The notes under the pieces are model-generated. The model ran no database searches, had not been told where the DNA came from, and saw only the letters and a list, made by a program, of their open reading frames with translations. A program made the translations under genes and the position numbers. 29,323 nt of DNA from Batkoa obscura (Eukaryota; Entomophthoromycota; Entomophthoromycetes; Entomophthorales; Batkoaceae), in assembly GCA_030770535.1 (NCBI GenBank), contig JASVEC010000226.1, positions 1 through 29,323 on the forward strand. The letters run 5' to 3'. Below are positions 28,626-29,323 of the stretch, piece after piece; position 1 is the first letter of the stretch, and each line of letters begins with the position of its first letter.

Positions 28626-29323
28626 TTTTTGAAAATATTTAATTATTTAAAGTTAGAAAGTAATCATATTAAAGTATGATTATTTTTTGTCTTTTATTAA
28701 AAGTTAAACTAAAGTTCTGTTTAAATTATTTAGTTTAAAATACAATCTAAAAAATATTTCTATACTAAAACTTGATAAAAAATCATAGGTAGCTTATTGA
28801 AATTCTAATACAGCTTATATCATTTAAAATCATTTAATTTTTTAGCTTTCTTTAAGTTTTTGAATAAAATTTATTATGTATTAAAATTTTGATTTTAAAT
28901 ATTTTATTGAATATTTCTAATTACAGCTTTTCTGGACCTGGTAAAGCATTATATAATTTTTACAAAAGTTTTTTTTAAATTGATTTTTAACTTTTAATTT
29001 CTAATTTTTTATACAATATTAATATAGTATTATTATATCAAAATTGATATTTAATTACAATAAAATCATAACGTTTTTAAACAAAAGTTATTATTGTATC
29101 ACTCATATTTACTTAATCTTAATTTAAAAAGTTTATAGTTTTATCAGTGTTTTTTTATGAATTTTGCTCACTTTATTTATTATTAACTTTTTTTAAAACT
29201 TTTATAATATTTTCCTAATGCTTACATTATATATTATTAAATTTAATTTACTATTTTAAAATCTTAATCAGCTTTGATAGCTTAAAGTTCAATACTCGAC
29301 CTTTATGAATTGTTGGTAAATTT
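28626..29323. other. AT-rich end of window
   Basis: No gene, RNA or repeat recognised. Confidence 0.4.

Overview
The window is an AT-rich nuclear segment of a fungus, most likely an early-diverging one (Entomophthoromycotina/Conidiobolus-like is my guess, not proven). Evidence for a fungus: an Ecm33-type GPI-anchored wall protein, a Bem46 hydrolase, a DUF7492/LPMO-like secreted protein, and very short spliceosomal introns (47-53 nt) with GT...AG ends. Base composition is low GC throughout by eye. I see no tRNA, rRNA, CRISPR or operon structure.

Layout. (1) 1-11.3 kb is an accessory, repeat-rich zone. It holds three tiny secreted 10-cysteine defensin-like genes (2584-2793 +, 5189-5401 +, 9855-10064 -), ten copies of a ~98-bp TA-flanked MITE, two copies of a larger decayed DNA transposon (1-825 and 6787-7897), an inverted pair of 367/368-bp elements with related ends (828-1194, 5924-6291), and a possible IS1/Merlin-like transposase relic. 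(2) 12.2-18 kb is a compact housekeeping block free of MITEs: DUF7492 LPMO-like protein (+), twin CX9C protein (-), Bem46-type alpha/beta hydrolase (+), membrane J-domain protein (-), Ecm33-like wall protein (+). Several of these need splicing; I give exon models, including exons not visible as long ORFs. (3) 18.2-27.8 kb holds three paralogous secreted Shewanella-like (SLP-type) metallophosphatases (two -, one +) and a large secreted S41-type peptidase. MITEs reappear from 23 kb on. (4) 27.8-29.3 kb is AT-rich sequence with one dispersed repeat and one MITE.

Genes together. Eight of the twelve genes carry a secretion signal (three peptides, LPMO-like, Ecm33-like, three phosphatases; the peptidase makes nine), so most of the window encodes the fungal surface or secretome; the central CX9C/Bem46/J-domain cluster is intracellular. 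The most notable signals are signs of ectopic gene conversion: two defensin-like CDSs in inverted orientation differ at 1 of 210 bases although their flanks are diverged, and two phosphatase paralogs share a 171-nt stretch with no difference while the rest of the genes has diverged. One phosphatase also lacks, precisely, the intron the other two share. The three peptide genes share an architecture: TATA box, then ~55-60 nt, then a predicted 5'-UTR intron of ~50 nt ending about 9 nt before the ATG. The two big transposon copies are each other's empty site for two different MITE insertions, which fixes the MITE ends and its TA target.
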